From Vineibacter terrae (GTDB lineage Bacteria > Pseudomonadota > Alphaproteobacteria > Reyranellales > Reyranellaceae): 59,801 nucleotides of DNA. The DNA is taken from contig NZ_VDUZ01000052.1 in NCBI RefSeq assembly GCF_008039615.1, positions 1-59,801 of the forward strand, read 5' to 3'. Of the stretch, positions 24,208 to 33,186 are shown piece after piece (the first letter of the stretch is position 1; each line of letters begins with the position of its first letter). The notes below the pieces were generated by a model. The model made no database searches. It was not told the origin of the DNA and saw only the letters and a program-made list of their open reading frames with translations. The position numbers were made by a program, and so were the translations under genes.

Positions 24208-24249
24208 AGGCACCTGATCATACTGTAATGCCGACGGTGCGATACCGGC

Positions 24250-24400
24250 CTCCTGCGGCGTATCTGGAGTATCCGGGTCACACCGGATTTCCCGGAAAAC
24301 TGGCACCATCCTGCCCATAGGAACGCTGCCGTTCTAGGACTTCCATGCCCCTGCGGTACATGGCGCCCTGTCGACCCGTTCCCGGATCGCGGACCATAGT
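24250..24400. repeat. Dispersed degenerate repeat, copy B block 2
   Basis: GGATTTCCCGG, CTGGCACCATCCTGCCC, AACGCTGCCGTTCTAGGACTTCC and CGGTACATGGCGCCCTGTCG match about 3380-3490. The following 24401-25069 has no convincing gene. It contains a short match to copy A near 24895-24955, and on the minus strand near 24990-25025 a fragment reading LKEAKALLNELAAARG that resembles the tail of the bL12-like protein at 48033. Confidence 0.6.
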
Positions 24401-25069
24401 CATTTTTGAAAGTGTCACTGGAGCGGGAACGATCGCGAATTTGCCCCTCCACCCATCTCTGCGCGGTGCAAGGCGAGATCATCAGCGAAGCGCGGTCCAA
24501 TGGCGCGTTCGATCTACACCAATCAGGGGCAAGCGGTGTGACACTGCGCTGGGGAAAGGACAGGTTCGACACCCGGCTCAGTCGAGCACCTATCTACTCG
24601 ACGTCCAGCTTGTCGCCCGTCCTAGGCAACCCTTCCAGCGAAACGGCTGCACGGGATCAAGGAGATTTAGAAGAGTGGCAGACTCTGACAAGTTGGGGCG
24701 GGATGCGCGGTGCAGGGCGCACCGTCTAAGCGCCGTTGACACCTGTTGGTGTGAGTTCGATTTTCGCGCGGTCCCGCAAGGGCTCCCCGCGTACGTCCCT
24801 AGCCCCTTCCCTTTGTAAAACCTTCCCTCAACCGTCCACCACTCTGCATGAGCAAGAGGGACCGGGAAGGCGCGACCTTGGTATTGGATCCGATGGGCTG
24901 AGGCCGGCGATCGGTGGAGTGGCTTAGGTGCCATGGCCGGGCGCCGGTGGACTGTCTTCCGTGGTTCGGCGAGGCCTCTCGCCGCAGCCAGCTCGTTAAG
25001 CAGCGCCTTCGCTTCTTTCAGGTCGGGACGTCGAAACCCCGGGTGAGTCAGCCGTAGGATTGCGCCGCC

Positions 25070-26077
25070 TCATTCGATCACCTCGTCGGCGCGGGCGAGG
25101 ATGGCGGGCGGGATAGTGAGGCCGAGCGCCTTCGCAGTCTTGAGGTTGATGACGAGTTCCAACCTGTCCATCAACCGGATCGGCATATCCGCCGGCTTCT
25201 CGCCCCGCAGCACGCGCACGATGTAACCCGCGATTAGTCGCCCCTGCTCCCTCGTGTCAATGCCATACGACATCAGTCCACCCACCTCGGCGATGTCGCG
25301 AAAACTGTTGATCGTCGGCAACCGGCTGGCGGTGGCCAGTTCGACGATGAACTGCCGGTGGAAGAAGTTCTCAGGCGAGCCCGCGACCAGCACCGTGTCG
25401 ATACGCAGATCGGGCATGGTAGCGAAGGCGCGCCGGTACGCCGGTGGCTGGACCGGATCATCCAGCAGCGTCGCGATCAGGGTCACGCCCAGCCGTGAAG
25501 CGGCCTCGCGAACTGGACGTCCATACACGCTGTCCCAGTAAGCGTGTGGGGCGAGATAGGCGATCCGGGTTGCGGCTGGGATCGCCTCGCGCAGCAACTC
25601 GAGACCCTTGCTGTCGATCTCCCCTGCACCGAAAGCGGCGCTGACACCGGTCACATTACGGCCCGGTCGCGACAGGCTGTCAGCTAGGCCGGCCTGCACC
25701 AGACTCGAGCCGCTGACGACGATGGGGATGGTCGCCGTCGCGGCCTGAAGGGCTTGAGCGGGTAGGGGCGAAAACGTGACGATCACATCGGGCTTCGTGC
25801 CCGCGACGTCGCGCGCGAGGGCCGGATAGCGCTGGATCTCGCCTCGGGCTGACCAACGTTCGACAATCAGCGTCCGCCCTTCTTCGTAACCGAGCCGGCG
25901 CAGCTCGCTGAAAAGCCCGCTGAAGTTGCGACTTGCGTTCTCGGTTATGTCAGCCTCGGGGCTCGTCGTCGTCATCGCAAAGATGGCGAGACGAGGCAGA
26001 CGCCCGGTCTGTGCCCCTGCCATCCGTGGGACGGCGAGGGCCGCAAGCATTGCGGCGAGAGCACGCCGGCCGATCAT
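25070..26077 (-). CDS. ABC-type substrate-binding protein (PF04392), array member 3
   Basis: This 335-residue exported protein has leader MIGRRALAAMLAALAVPRMAGAQ. Landmarks are LRRLGYEEGRTLIVERW, GTKPDVIVTFSP, AGLADSLSRPGRNVTGVS and the shared C-terminus LVINLKTAKALGLTIPPAIL, ARADEVIE. The start overlaps the stop of member 2 by ATGA. At its own stop an ATG in a new frame (25071-25073) reads MRRRN, the start of a further array member cut off by the repeat cassette, so the array was once continuous here. Confidence 0.9.
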   Translation of the reverse strand: MIGRRALAAMLAALAVPRMAGAQTGRLPRLAIFAMTTTSPEADITENASRNFSGLFSELRRLGYEEGRTLIVERWSARGEIQRYPALARDVAGTKPDVIVTFSPLPAQALQAATATIPIVVSGSSLVQAGLADSLSRPGRNVTGVSAAFGAGEIDSKGLELLREAIPAATRIAYLAPHAYWDSVYGRPVREAASRLGVTLIATLLDDPVQPPAYRRAFATMPDLRIDTVLVAGSPENFFHRQFIVELATASRLPTINSFRDIAEVGGLMSYGIDTREQGRLIAGYIVRVLRGEKPADMPIRLMDRLELVINLKTAKALGLTIPPAILARADEVIE

Positions 26078-27057
26078 TCGATCACCTCGTCGGCGCGGGC
26101 GAGGATGGCGGGCGGGATCGTGAGGCCGAGCGCCTTCGCCGTCTTCATGTTGATGGCAAGACGGAACGTCGTTGGCTGTTCCACCGGCAGGTCGCCGACG
26201 GCCGCGCCCTTCATCAAACGGTTGACGTAGCTGGCTGCGCGTCGAAACAGCACATTGAGGTCAGTCGCAAAAACCATCAGCGCGCCGTCCATAGCACCCT
26301 CCAGATGGGTCAAGAGAGCCGGCAAGCGGTGCTGCAAAGCAAGATCGACCAGCCGCTTCCGATGAACAAACGTCGTAGCATCCGGCAGCGCGACGACAGC
26401 GTCGGCCCGGGCTGTCTTCATCCTTGCAAAGCTCGACGCGAAATCATCGGGGTCGCGAAAGGCCACGGGTATCAGCTTAATCCGAAGCCTGTGGGCAGCG
26501 GCTTCCGCCTCCCCCATCATCGCGGACTGCCACGGCGAGGATTCATTCCAAAGCACGGCAATCCGTGCTGCACCTCCTACAACATCGGCCAGGAGCTGCA
26601 GGTACTTTCCGATGATCTCGGGGCCGGGAAGCATTGTAATGCCTGTGACATTTGCCTCAGGCCGCGCGAGATTAGTTACCAGACCGGTGCTCAGCGGGTC
26701 GGGAGTAATAAACAGAATGGGAACTTGCGTGGTCGCAGCCTTCGCAGCGTGCGCCGTCTGACTTGTGACGGTAACGATCACGTCCGCGGGAAGGCGAACC
26801 AGCTCTGCGGCTAGCTCCGGCAGCAACTCAGGGCGCCCCAGAGCCCAGCGAAACTCGATCATATATTCGCGCCCTTCGACATGACCGAGCATGCGCAGGC
26901 CTTCGCGGAAACTGTCCTGCAGTCGGGCGCCGTCCGGCGTGGGCGACCCGGGAACGAGCCACCCGATCCGGTACATGCGCCTTGCAGTCTGTTCCCTGGC
27001 GTCGACCGGCGCGGCAAACCAGGCGGCACACGCAGTCAGGAGTACCCGCCGCCTCAT
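26074..27057 (-). CDS. ABC-type substrate-binding protein (PF04392), array member 2
   Basis: This 327-residue protein has a short leader (MRRRVLLTACAAWFAAPVDA), then YRIGWLVPGSPTPDGARL, LRMLGHVEGREYMIEFRWA, LPADVIVTVTSQ, DPLSTGLVTNLARPEANVTG and the C-terminus INMKTAKALGLTIPPAILA. Overlaps of ATGA on both sides mean translation of the array is coupled. Its ligand is unknown; sequence divergence between members outside the shared C-terminus suggests different ligands. Confidence 0.9.
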   Translation of the reverse strand: MRRRVLLTACAAWFAAPVDAREQTARRMYRIGWLVPGSPTPDGARLQDSFREGLRMLGHVEGREYMIEFRWALGRPELLPELAAELVRLPADVIVTVTSQTAHAAKAATTQVPILFITPDPLSTGLVTNLARPEANVTGITMLPGPEIIGKYLQLLADVVGGAARIAVLWNESSPWQSAMMGEAEAAAHRLRIKLIPVAFRDPDDFASSFARMKTARADAVVALPDATTFVHRKRLVDLALQHRLPALLTHLEGAMDGALMVFATDLNVLFRRAASYVNRLMKGAAVGDLPVEQPTTFRLAINMKTAKALGLTIPPAILARADEVIE

Positions 27058-28127
27058 TCTATCACCTCGTCGGCGCGGGCAAGGACGGCGAATGGGATGG
27101 TGATGCCAAGAGCGCGCGCCACCCGGAGGTTGACGATCAGCTCGAATGCCGTCGGCTGTTCGACCGGGAGGTCCGCCGGCTTGGCACCCTTAAGAATCTT
27201 ATCGACATACACGGTGGCACGTCGGGCTATCTGACGCAAATTCGGGCCGTAGCCGATCAGACCGCCGCTCGCCACGTAAGCACGGCCAGGGAATACAGAC
27301 GCAAGACGGTTCTGAACGGCGAATTCAGCTATCTGTCCGCGATTGCTGAGGATTACAGTGTCCTGAATAGCGATCAGGCCGTCGGGCTTGTTCTTTGCGA
27401 TCTCGCTCAGACCATCAGCAAGATGATCGGCTGACTCGACGCTTACCGTGTAAAACTGAAAGCCCAGTGTACTCGCAGCAGCCTCTGTGGCACGGATGTC
27501 CGCAGCCGAGGCGGCGTTTTGCAGATTGCCGAGGATCGCGATACGCCGGAACGTAGGGATGATCTCACGGAAGAGATCGAGCCGCTTCCCGCTCACGTCG
27601 GGGTACATTAACGACATGCCAGTGATGTTGCCGCCCGGCGACGCCAAGCTTGTGACAAGCCCGACCCCAACCGGATCTCCCGGAAACAGCATTACGATCG
27701 GGATCGTGGTTGTTGCCTTCTGGAGGGCGAGCCCTTCGCGCGTGCCCGGGGCTATTAAGGTGTCGACTCGTAGCCCAACCAACTCTGCCGCCAGCACTGG
27801 GAGGCGTTCAATCTTTCCCTCAGCCCACCGGGCCTCAAGTCTCAGGTTCCGACCTTCATCGTATCCTCGCTCGCGCAAACCTTCCAATAGCGGATCAACC
27901 GCAGGATGTGCCGTTCCCCGGACAGGGGCAAGCCCCTCCCCCAGCAGCCCGACCCGCCATACCTTCGTCGCGGGCTGCGCCGACGCCAGCAGCGGGCGCG
28001 CTATCACCGCACCGACAAGCAGACTGATGACCTCGCGCCGCTCGATTACTCGATAGCCTGGCCGGCACACAGCACCGGCGCTGGGCTGGTTCAGCCCGCG
28101 CTTCGTCGGCCAGTTGGCGATGTCCAT
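27054..28127 (-). CDS. ABC-type substrate-binding protein (PF04392), array member 1
   Basis: This is the promoter-proximal member. The leader core ERREVISLLVGAVIARPLLASA is intact, but the codon where relatives have ATG before IERRE reads GTA. The frame is open upstream to ATG at 28127, which has GGGGAGG three bases before it, so the protein may carry an unusual N-terminal extension of about 26 residues. Landmarks are LRERGYDEGRNLRLEARWAE, DPVGVGLVTSLASPGGNITG and ELIVNLRVARALGITIPFA. A still longer frame reaches 28187. Export efficiency with this extension is uncertain. Confidence 0.82.
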   Translation of the reverse strand: MDIANWPTKRGLNQPSAGAVCRPGYRVIERREVISLLVGAVIARPLLASAQPATKVWRVGLLGEGLAPVRGTAHPAVDPLLEGLRERGYDEGRNLRLEARWAEGKIERLPVLAAELVGLRVDTLIAPGTREGLALQKATTTIPIVMLFPGDPVGVGLVTSLASPGGNITGMSLMYPDVSGKRLDLFREIIPTFRRIAILGNLQNAASAADIRATEAAASTLGFQFYTVSVESADHLADGLSEIAKNKPDGLIAIQDTVILSNRGQIAEFAVQNRLASVFPGRAYVASGGLIGYGPNLRQIARRATVYVDKILKGAKPADLPVEQPTAFELIVNLRVARALGITIPFAVLARADEVIE

Positions 28128-28525
28128 GAGCCTCCCCCCGAGGCCCTCCCTCACCTGGAGAGTTGCGCTTATCGGCAGCCTCGTCAACTACCTCCCAAGT
28201 ATCGCCTGTCCCGAACCGTGCTCTTCGACACTATCACACTTCGCCTTCCGCTGACGCACTTCGCCGCCCGACACCGACTCACCCCAGCGCTACATTGAGA
28301 TCACGACACGAGCGCGTCGCAGGTGTTGGCAGCGGGGAAGGCCATGATGACGAGGGTAGAACCATCACTTCGGGTTACCGAGAGCCGGTCCGCCGCTTGC
28401 CCCATGGAGGCCCCAGGTGGTCGAACGGGATCGACCCGAGCCGTCCCTACGTGAGCACTGCATCTGCCGCACCGACCGCCAGCGCTAGCCTTTCCCTGAC
28501 AGCCAACCACAAGGAGATCCTAACT

Positions 28526-28918
28526 GTGCCCGCCGCCCTGAAGTTCCACGAGGTCTTCGCCGACCTCATCGACCGCAGCCCCCTCACCCAGCGCGAAATC
28601 GCGACCAAGCTGGGCTACGACAGGCAGAACATCGTTTCGATGTTCAAGTCGGGCCAGGCGAAGGTTCCGATCAACAAGATCGGCCCCCTTGCCCGCATCC
28701 TGGAGGTCGACGCCGTGTGGCTGTTGCGTCGCTGCCTTCAGGAATATCACCCGGATCTGTGGGCCGTTTTGGAGGATACGCTTGGACCGCGGGTTACAGC
28801 GCACGAGGTCGAGATCCTGACGGCGCTGCGGGTGGCGACGGACGACATGGATCCTCGCCTCAGCACGCCGAGTGCCAAGGCGAAGGTGAACGAACTCGCA
28901 ATCGCGCTCACTACTTGA
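28526..28918 (+). CDS. XRE-like helix-turn-helix regulator, copy 2
   Basis: This 130-residue protein starts at GTG 28526 with AAGGAG ten bases upstream. The frame is open much further upstream, but conservation with copy 1 begins at this GTG. Helix-turn-helix LTQREIATKLGYDRQNIVSM, then KVPINKIGPLARILEVD. It differs from copy 1 at about ten positions, including AALKFHEVF against ARKFHEIL at the N-terminus. It precedes the intact S1/P1 nuclease gene on the same strand. Confidence 0.87.
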   Translation: MPAALKFHEVFADLIDRSPLTQREIATKLGYDRQNIVSMFKSGQAKVPINKIGPLARILEVDAVWLLRRCLQEYHPDLWAVLEDTLGPRVTAHEVEILTALRVATDDMDPRLSTPSAKAKVNELAIALTT

Positions 28919-28976
28919 GCGCACGGTATGGGCACTAAGCCACAGACAAATGTGACATCGCAGCCTGTTGGCGAAG

Positions 28977-29084
28977 ATGAGCGCCATGCGCGCACCGTTC
29001 AGGGTGATCATCATCGGCACTGGCCTGCCTCCGGGAGACTACTGCGTGACCGTTGGCCAGCCGACGGTGGACTCCACCTCGTGA
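28977..29084 (+). pseudogene. Possible N-terminal remnant of an FAD-binding oxidoreductase
   Basis: The frame MSAMRAPFRVIIIGTGL resembles the dinucleotide-binding start of flavin monooxygenases (VIIIGxGL) and then stops within 36 codons. The same position in copy 1 (5730) reads MSAIRAPFRVVGIGAGL. The weak conservation may be chance; no other part of such an enzyme is present. Confidence 0.25.
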
Positions 29085-29148
29085 TTGTCCTCAATCGAGG
29101 CGTTGCGGAATGATGCACACGACCAGCACAGGCTCAGGGACCCCGCAC

Positions 29149-30180
29149 ATGAGCTCAGATCGTCCCAGGCGAACCGCTCTCACCCTCCTCAGCGTTGCGC
29201 TGCTCTCCGTCACCGGCGGTGACAACGCCTGGGGCTGGGGCGCTACAGGCCATGAGCTGGTCAGTGGCATCGCCGCCGAACAACTCCCAGCCGTTCTACC
29301 GGCCTTCCTGCGCACCCCAGAGGTCGCTGCCGAAATCGCCGTCCTCGGCCGGGAACTCGACCGCTCCAAAGGCGCTGGCAAGACCCACGACGCAGAGCGT
29401 GACCCCGGCCACTACATCGACCTGGACGACGAAGGCTCGGTCTTCGGCATCCTGCCGTTGAGCCGATTGCCCCCGACCCGGGAGGAGTACGACACGCTGC
29501 TCCGGCAGGGTGGCTTCACCCAATACAAGGCTGGCTATCTGCCCTACGCCATCATTGATGGCTGGCTTCAGCTCAGGAAGGACTTCGCCTACTGGCGCGC
29601 CGACGTGGTGGGAGCGCGCACTGCAACGGATCCAGCCGAGAGGGTCTGGTTCGAGGCTGACCGTGTCCTGCGCGAGAAGCTGATCATCCGCGACCTCGGC
29701 GTCTGGAGCCACTACATCGGCGACGCCAGCCAGCGGATGCATGTCTCGATCCACTTCAACGGCTGGGGACCCTACCCTAATCCGAAGAACTATTCGACGT
29801 CGAGCAGCCTGCATGCCTTCTTTGAGGGTGCCTTCGTGTGCAACTACGTCGACCGCACCGCCGTGACCGGCGCTGTACGACCCTACCGCGACTGCGGCTG
29901 CTCTATCGAAGAACGCACGCGCACCTATCTGCTGGGGACTCAAGCTCAGATCGTGCCGCTGTATGAGCTCGAGCAGACCGGCGAATTCAAGAGCGCCACG
30001 CAGGCGGGCCGTGACTTTGTGGTCCAACGCCTGGCCGCCGCCGTTTCGGAGCTCCGCGACATGATCGTGGATGCCTGGACCGATAGCCCCAATGCGACGG
30101 TCGGATACCCTGAAAGGCGCTTGCGCGACATCGAGGCAGGAACGGTCGTGCTCACGAGAGCCATGTTCGGTGCCGACTGA
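29149..30180 (+). CDS. Secreted S1/P1-type nuclease
   Basis: This 343-residue protein has a signal peptide ending near DNAWG. The mature chain would start WGATGHELV, giving the N-terminal Trp and His (Trp30, His35) that bind the trinuclear zinc site in this family. Further ligands fit PGHYIDLD and WSHYIGDASQRMHVSIHFNG. S1/P1 enzymes hydrolyse single-stranded DNA and RNA and 3'-phosphates outside the cytoplasm, perhaps for phosphate scavenging. AGGGA eight bases before ATG 29149 marks the start; an upstream extension to 29053 lacks support. Cysteines in AFVCNYVDRT and RDCGCS may form disulphides. It is convergent with the helicase operon. Confidence 0.9.
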   Translation: MSSDRPRRTALTLLSVALLSVTGGDNAWGWGATGHELVSGIAAEQLPAVLPAFLRTPEVAAEIAVLGRELDRSKGAGKTHDAERDPGHYIDLDDEGSVFGILPLSRLPPTREEYDTLLRQGGFTQYKAGYLPYAIIDGWLQLRKDFAYWRADVVGARTATDPAERVWFEADRVLREKLIIRDLGVWSHYIGDASQRMHVSIHFNGWGPYPNPKNYSTSSSLHAFFEGAFVCNYVDRTAVTGAVRPYRDCGCSIEERTRTYLLGTQAQIVPLYELEQTGEFKSATQAGRDFVVQRLAAAVSELRDMIVDAWTDSPNATVGYPERRLRDIEAGTVVLTRAMFGAD

Positions 30181-30287
30181 GGCGAGATTGATCACACTGT
30201 CCGAGCACGACTTGGCTTGATCAATCAAGGAGCGAGTCGATCGCCCTGAGGCTCTCGGCGAGCCTGTCGGTGCCGTGGTCCGGCCTC

Positions 30288-33140
30288 TCACTCTCGAGTT
30301 CGAGCGTACCCACAATCGGCGACCGCCAAGTGTACCAGTCCGTTCGGATGTTTGAAGCGTGTAGCCGCGGCTCCAAGCTGGCGGTCTGCCTCCTTTACGA
30401 GGGCAGCATATGTGGTCGCACGTCGCTTGCGTTCCGTGTGCGGTACGGGTGCGGATCTCAATGGCGACGTCAGCCACTCGGCAAGGAACGATGGATTCTT
30501 CTGGACGTGCCCGTCGCCTGCAACGAAGAGTGGCAGGAACTCTTCCGTCAACGGCTCCCCCTGGTCGTTTTGCCACCGTAGCTTGAAGACGCCAAGCGCG
30601 CCTTCCACGCCTAGGGGGCATGCTGCCGACGCATACTGCCCATTGAATCCATACGATTGCGCCGTCTCGATCAGATAGCGAAAGAACGGTGCCTCGAAGT
30701 CCAGCAAAACAGCGTCTTTCAGTCGCTGCGCCAGCCGCCGGTCTGTGGTGATGCGCACAGAAGTCCGTTGTGCGAACTCGGGAAACTGACCGCGCAGGGC
30801 TTCCGGCAACCGAATCTCCAGAAGAGCGCCGTCATGGAGCATGGCCGTCGTTGTCGCGCCAACCAGCGGTAACATGCCCCGGATGAAGAGCCCGACGTGA
30901 CCCATCGTGAAACCCAGGGTGCCCCGCAGCGCATTTGGATCGTATCCCGACACGTGAGCGAAGATTTCCTGCTGCAAGTCCTGAGCGGTCTGCGCCCGCC
31001 GGATAGCCTCGTCGATCTGATCCCGTGTGCGCTCTATCTCCATCGATCTGGCGGCCTCGAGCACCGAGGCGAAATCTATTCTCTCAAGGATGTCGCCCAG
31101 AATCTCAGCATACAAACGCTCGTTGTACTCCGATCCGACGGGTGCCATGTCCTGGACGATCTGCAGCACACGTCCCAACATCAGATCGATGGCGGCATTG
31201 TCGAAGCTATCACGGGCATGGAGGTTGAAAACAATGACTGTCTCCCGCTGACCGTAGCGATAGAGACGACCGATGCGTTGCGCCAGACGCGCCGGGTTCC
31301 ACGGCAGATCGTAATTCACCATCACATGGCACGACTGGTGCAGGTTAAACCCTTCGCCGCCCGCCTCGGTCGATACGAGAAACCGTGCTGGGCCGTTAAA
31401 GTGCCCTATAGCTTCGAGCTTTTCTGCCAGCTTCATGGACCCATTGATGAGCACGACGCCGTCTGTGCCAGGCGCGTAGCGAGACAGGGCTTCTTTCAGA
31501 TAGCTCTGCGTCGCGCGGTACTCGGTGAAGACAAGCAGCTTCTTCCCCTGAGTGACCACCGGCTCGACGACTTGCTTCAGGAAGAGTTGTAGCTTTTCGT
31601 CGGAACGGCGCACGCCTGCAGCATGCTCCAGCAACTGTGCGATCAGATCCCTTTCGTACTCGAAGAATTCACGCGCGCTCGTCGCTGAAATCGAGCCGCC
31701 CAGGTTGTCCTGGTGATCGCCACCCTCGGCGAAGTCTTCGTCCCATTCCTCGACGGAGCTTCCGTCCGATGAATGCGCCGGCGCGGCATCCGTCAGCCGC
31801 TCGAGTCGCAGCCTCAGCGCTTGCTCGATCGCCGCAATGCTCGAGGATGCGAGCTTGCGATAAGTGGTCATCACGAACCCGACGGCGCGGCCAGCCGCTC
31901 CGCCAGTCTCTCCGGCCTTGTAGCCACGACGCAGGTAGCCCCGAAGCCGGTCCTGGAACTCGACCGTCGCCGCTGAAGGAGGCACTGGAACCCGGTGAAC
32001 CTGCGTCCCCTTGAAGATGAAGTTGCCATCCACGTCTGTGACGTCCCGCTTGCGGTTGCGGAGGATCATCTCGCCGACAATCTCCGGGTTGGCTTCAACC
32101 GTATGTATCTCCCGCTTCAGATCGGGCCGCACGAGTTCGAGCAATGCCAGGAAGCGATCGACATAGCCCTGGTGCGGCGTTCCGCTGAGCAGCAGGAATA
32201 CATCGGCAGACTGCCGCAGCATCTCGGCAAGGCGATAGCGTTGCGTACGTTCACCGCTGGCCTGGCGCGACAGCTTGTGGGCCTCGTCGAATACCACGAC
32301 ATCCCAGCCACCTGACTGGCCCAGCAGCCGCATATGCTCATCGCGTTTGGCGAGGTCGAGCGACACGATCACATGGTCATGCAGTTTCCAGTGATCAGGA
32401 TCAGCAATTCTGAAGTCCAGGCCATACACCTCGTAGATTTGGTCGAACTTGTATTTCATCTCGTCTTGCCACGGCCGCGTGATGCCGGCAGGTGAAATGA
32501 TCAGCACGCGACGTGCCTGCCCCTTGCGCTTCAGCGCTGCAAGCAGAAGACCGACCTCGATCGTTTTTCCGAGGCCGACATCGTCTGCGATCAACCAGTT
32601 GTAGTTACCGGAACTGAGGATGCGATGCACGAGCTGGATCTGGTGTGGGAGAGGATCGACGTCGAGCCGATCCAAAGACCCGGTAAGCTGGTTCCAGTTC
32701 TCCAGTGCATGGGCGAGGAGCCGAAGGCGGAAGCGCTCGGCGTGGTCGGGCACCGTGGTTTCGGCACGTTTATAGCGCAGCTCGACATCTTTGAACCGCA
32801 CCAAATTCTCGTAGGGCAACCATACCGATTGCCCCGTTGTGTCTAGCTGCACAAGCACCTGATCGCGGCCGCCTAGTGTGCGGTATGAGATGACACGTCC
32901 CGGACCAAGGGTGCTGCGCGTTGTGGATCGGGGATAATCCTGGACTGCCCAGCCTGGCTGCAGGCCACATCGGAGATCGCTCAGCGCAGTCCATTCGGCG
33001 GGTGTACCAGGCCGCCACTCGATCTTGAGTTCCCATCGGCCGCTGTTGCTTCGGCTCCCCCGTACGCGACCGACCTGCGACCCATCGCTGCGCCGCCGAA
33101 CCCAGCAGCCGTTAACGGGAACAAGTTCCTCTGCCAACAT
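30288..33140 (-). CDS. SNF2/RapA-type helicase of a two-gene operon
   Basis: The protein has 950 residues from ATG 33140 (AGGA five bases upstream; the frame extends four codons to a TTG). A beta-rich N-terminal part (about 1-120, GPGRVISYRT, VWLPYENLVRF) precedes a SNF2 ATPase with DDVGLGKTIE (Walker A, about 189-193), VVFDEAHKLS (motif II, about 285-288), LLLSGTPHQG and a C-terminal helicase lobe with LVSTEAGGEGFNLH and AQRIGRLYRYGQ. A C-terminal domain of about 250 residues follows with no recognised family. It is a double-stranded DNA translocase by family. Similar helicases occur in DISARM (DrmD) and Dpd loci, but none of their other genes is present. Its gene follows that of the acidic partner after 46 bases. 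Confidence 0.88.
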   Translation of the reverse strand: MLAEELVPVNGCWVRRRSDGSQVGRVRGSRSNSGRWELKIEWRPGTPAEWTALSDLRCGLQPGWAVQDYPRSTTRSTLGPGRVISYRTLGGRDQVLVQLDTTGQSVWLPYENLVRFKDVELRYKRAETTVPDHAERFRLRLLAHALENWNQLTGSLDRLDVDPLPHQIQLVHRILSSGNYNWLIADDVGLGKTIEVGLLLAALKRKGQARRVLIISPAGITRPWQDEMKYKFDQIYEVYGLDFRIADPDHWKLHDHVIVSLDLAKRDEHMRLLGQSGGWDVVVFDEAHKLSRQASGERTQRYRLAEMLRQSADVFLLLSGTPHQGYVDRFLALLELVRPDLKREIHTVEANPEIVGEMILRNRKRDVTDVDGNFIFKGTQVHRVPVPPSAATVEFQDRLRGYLRRGYKAGETGGAAGRAVGFVMTTYRKLASSSIAAIEQALRLRLERLTDAAPAHSSDGSSVEEWDEDFAEGGDHQDNLGGSISATSAREFFEYERDLIAQLLEHAAGVRRSDEKLQLFLKQVVEPVVTQGKKLLVFTEYRATQSYLKEALSRYAPGTDGVVLINGSMKLAEKLEAIGHFNGPARFLVSTEAGGEGFNLHQSCHVMVNYDLPWNPARLAQRIGRLYRYGQRETVIVFNLHARDSFDNAAIDLMLGRVLQIVQDMAPVGSEYNERLYAEILGDILERIDFASVLEAARSMEIERTRDQIDEAIRRAQTAQDLQQEIFAHVSGYDPNALRGTLGFTMGHVGLFIRGMLPLVGATTTAMLHDGALLEIRLPEALRGQFPEFAQRTSVRITTDRRLAQRLKDAVLLDFEAPFFRYLIETAQSYGFNGQYASAACPLGVEGALGVFKLRWQNDQGEPLTEEFLPLFVAGDGHVQKNPSFLAEWLTSPLRSAPVPHTERKRRATTYAALVKEADRQLGAAATRFKHPNGLVHLAVADCGYARTRE

Positions 33141-33186
33141 CGTGTTCCTCAAACCAGGATCGGTTCACCAAAAGCATGAGAAGACC

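Larger units (their letters stand above)
28241..29470. repeat. Segmental duplication, copy 2 (XRE regulator + S1/P1 nuclease locus)
   Basis: This counterpart of 5088-6230 keeps both genes intact. Homology starts around CTTCGCCTTCCGCTGACG and runs through the regulator, the spacer and into the nuclease up to about codon 105, where copy 1 ends. Confidence 0.8.

Noticed and set aside
29296-30621. 441-residue minus-strand frame across the S1/P1 nuclease and helicase 3' end
   Set aside because: The plus-strand nuclease and minus-strand helicase frames have clear family motifs; this frame has none.
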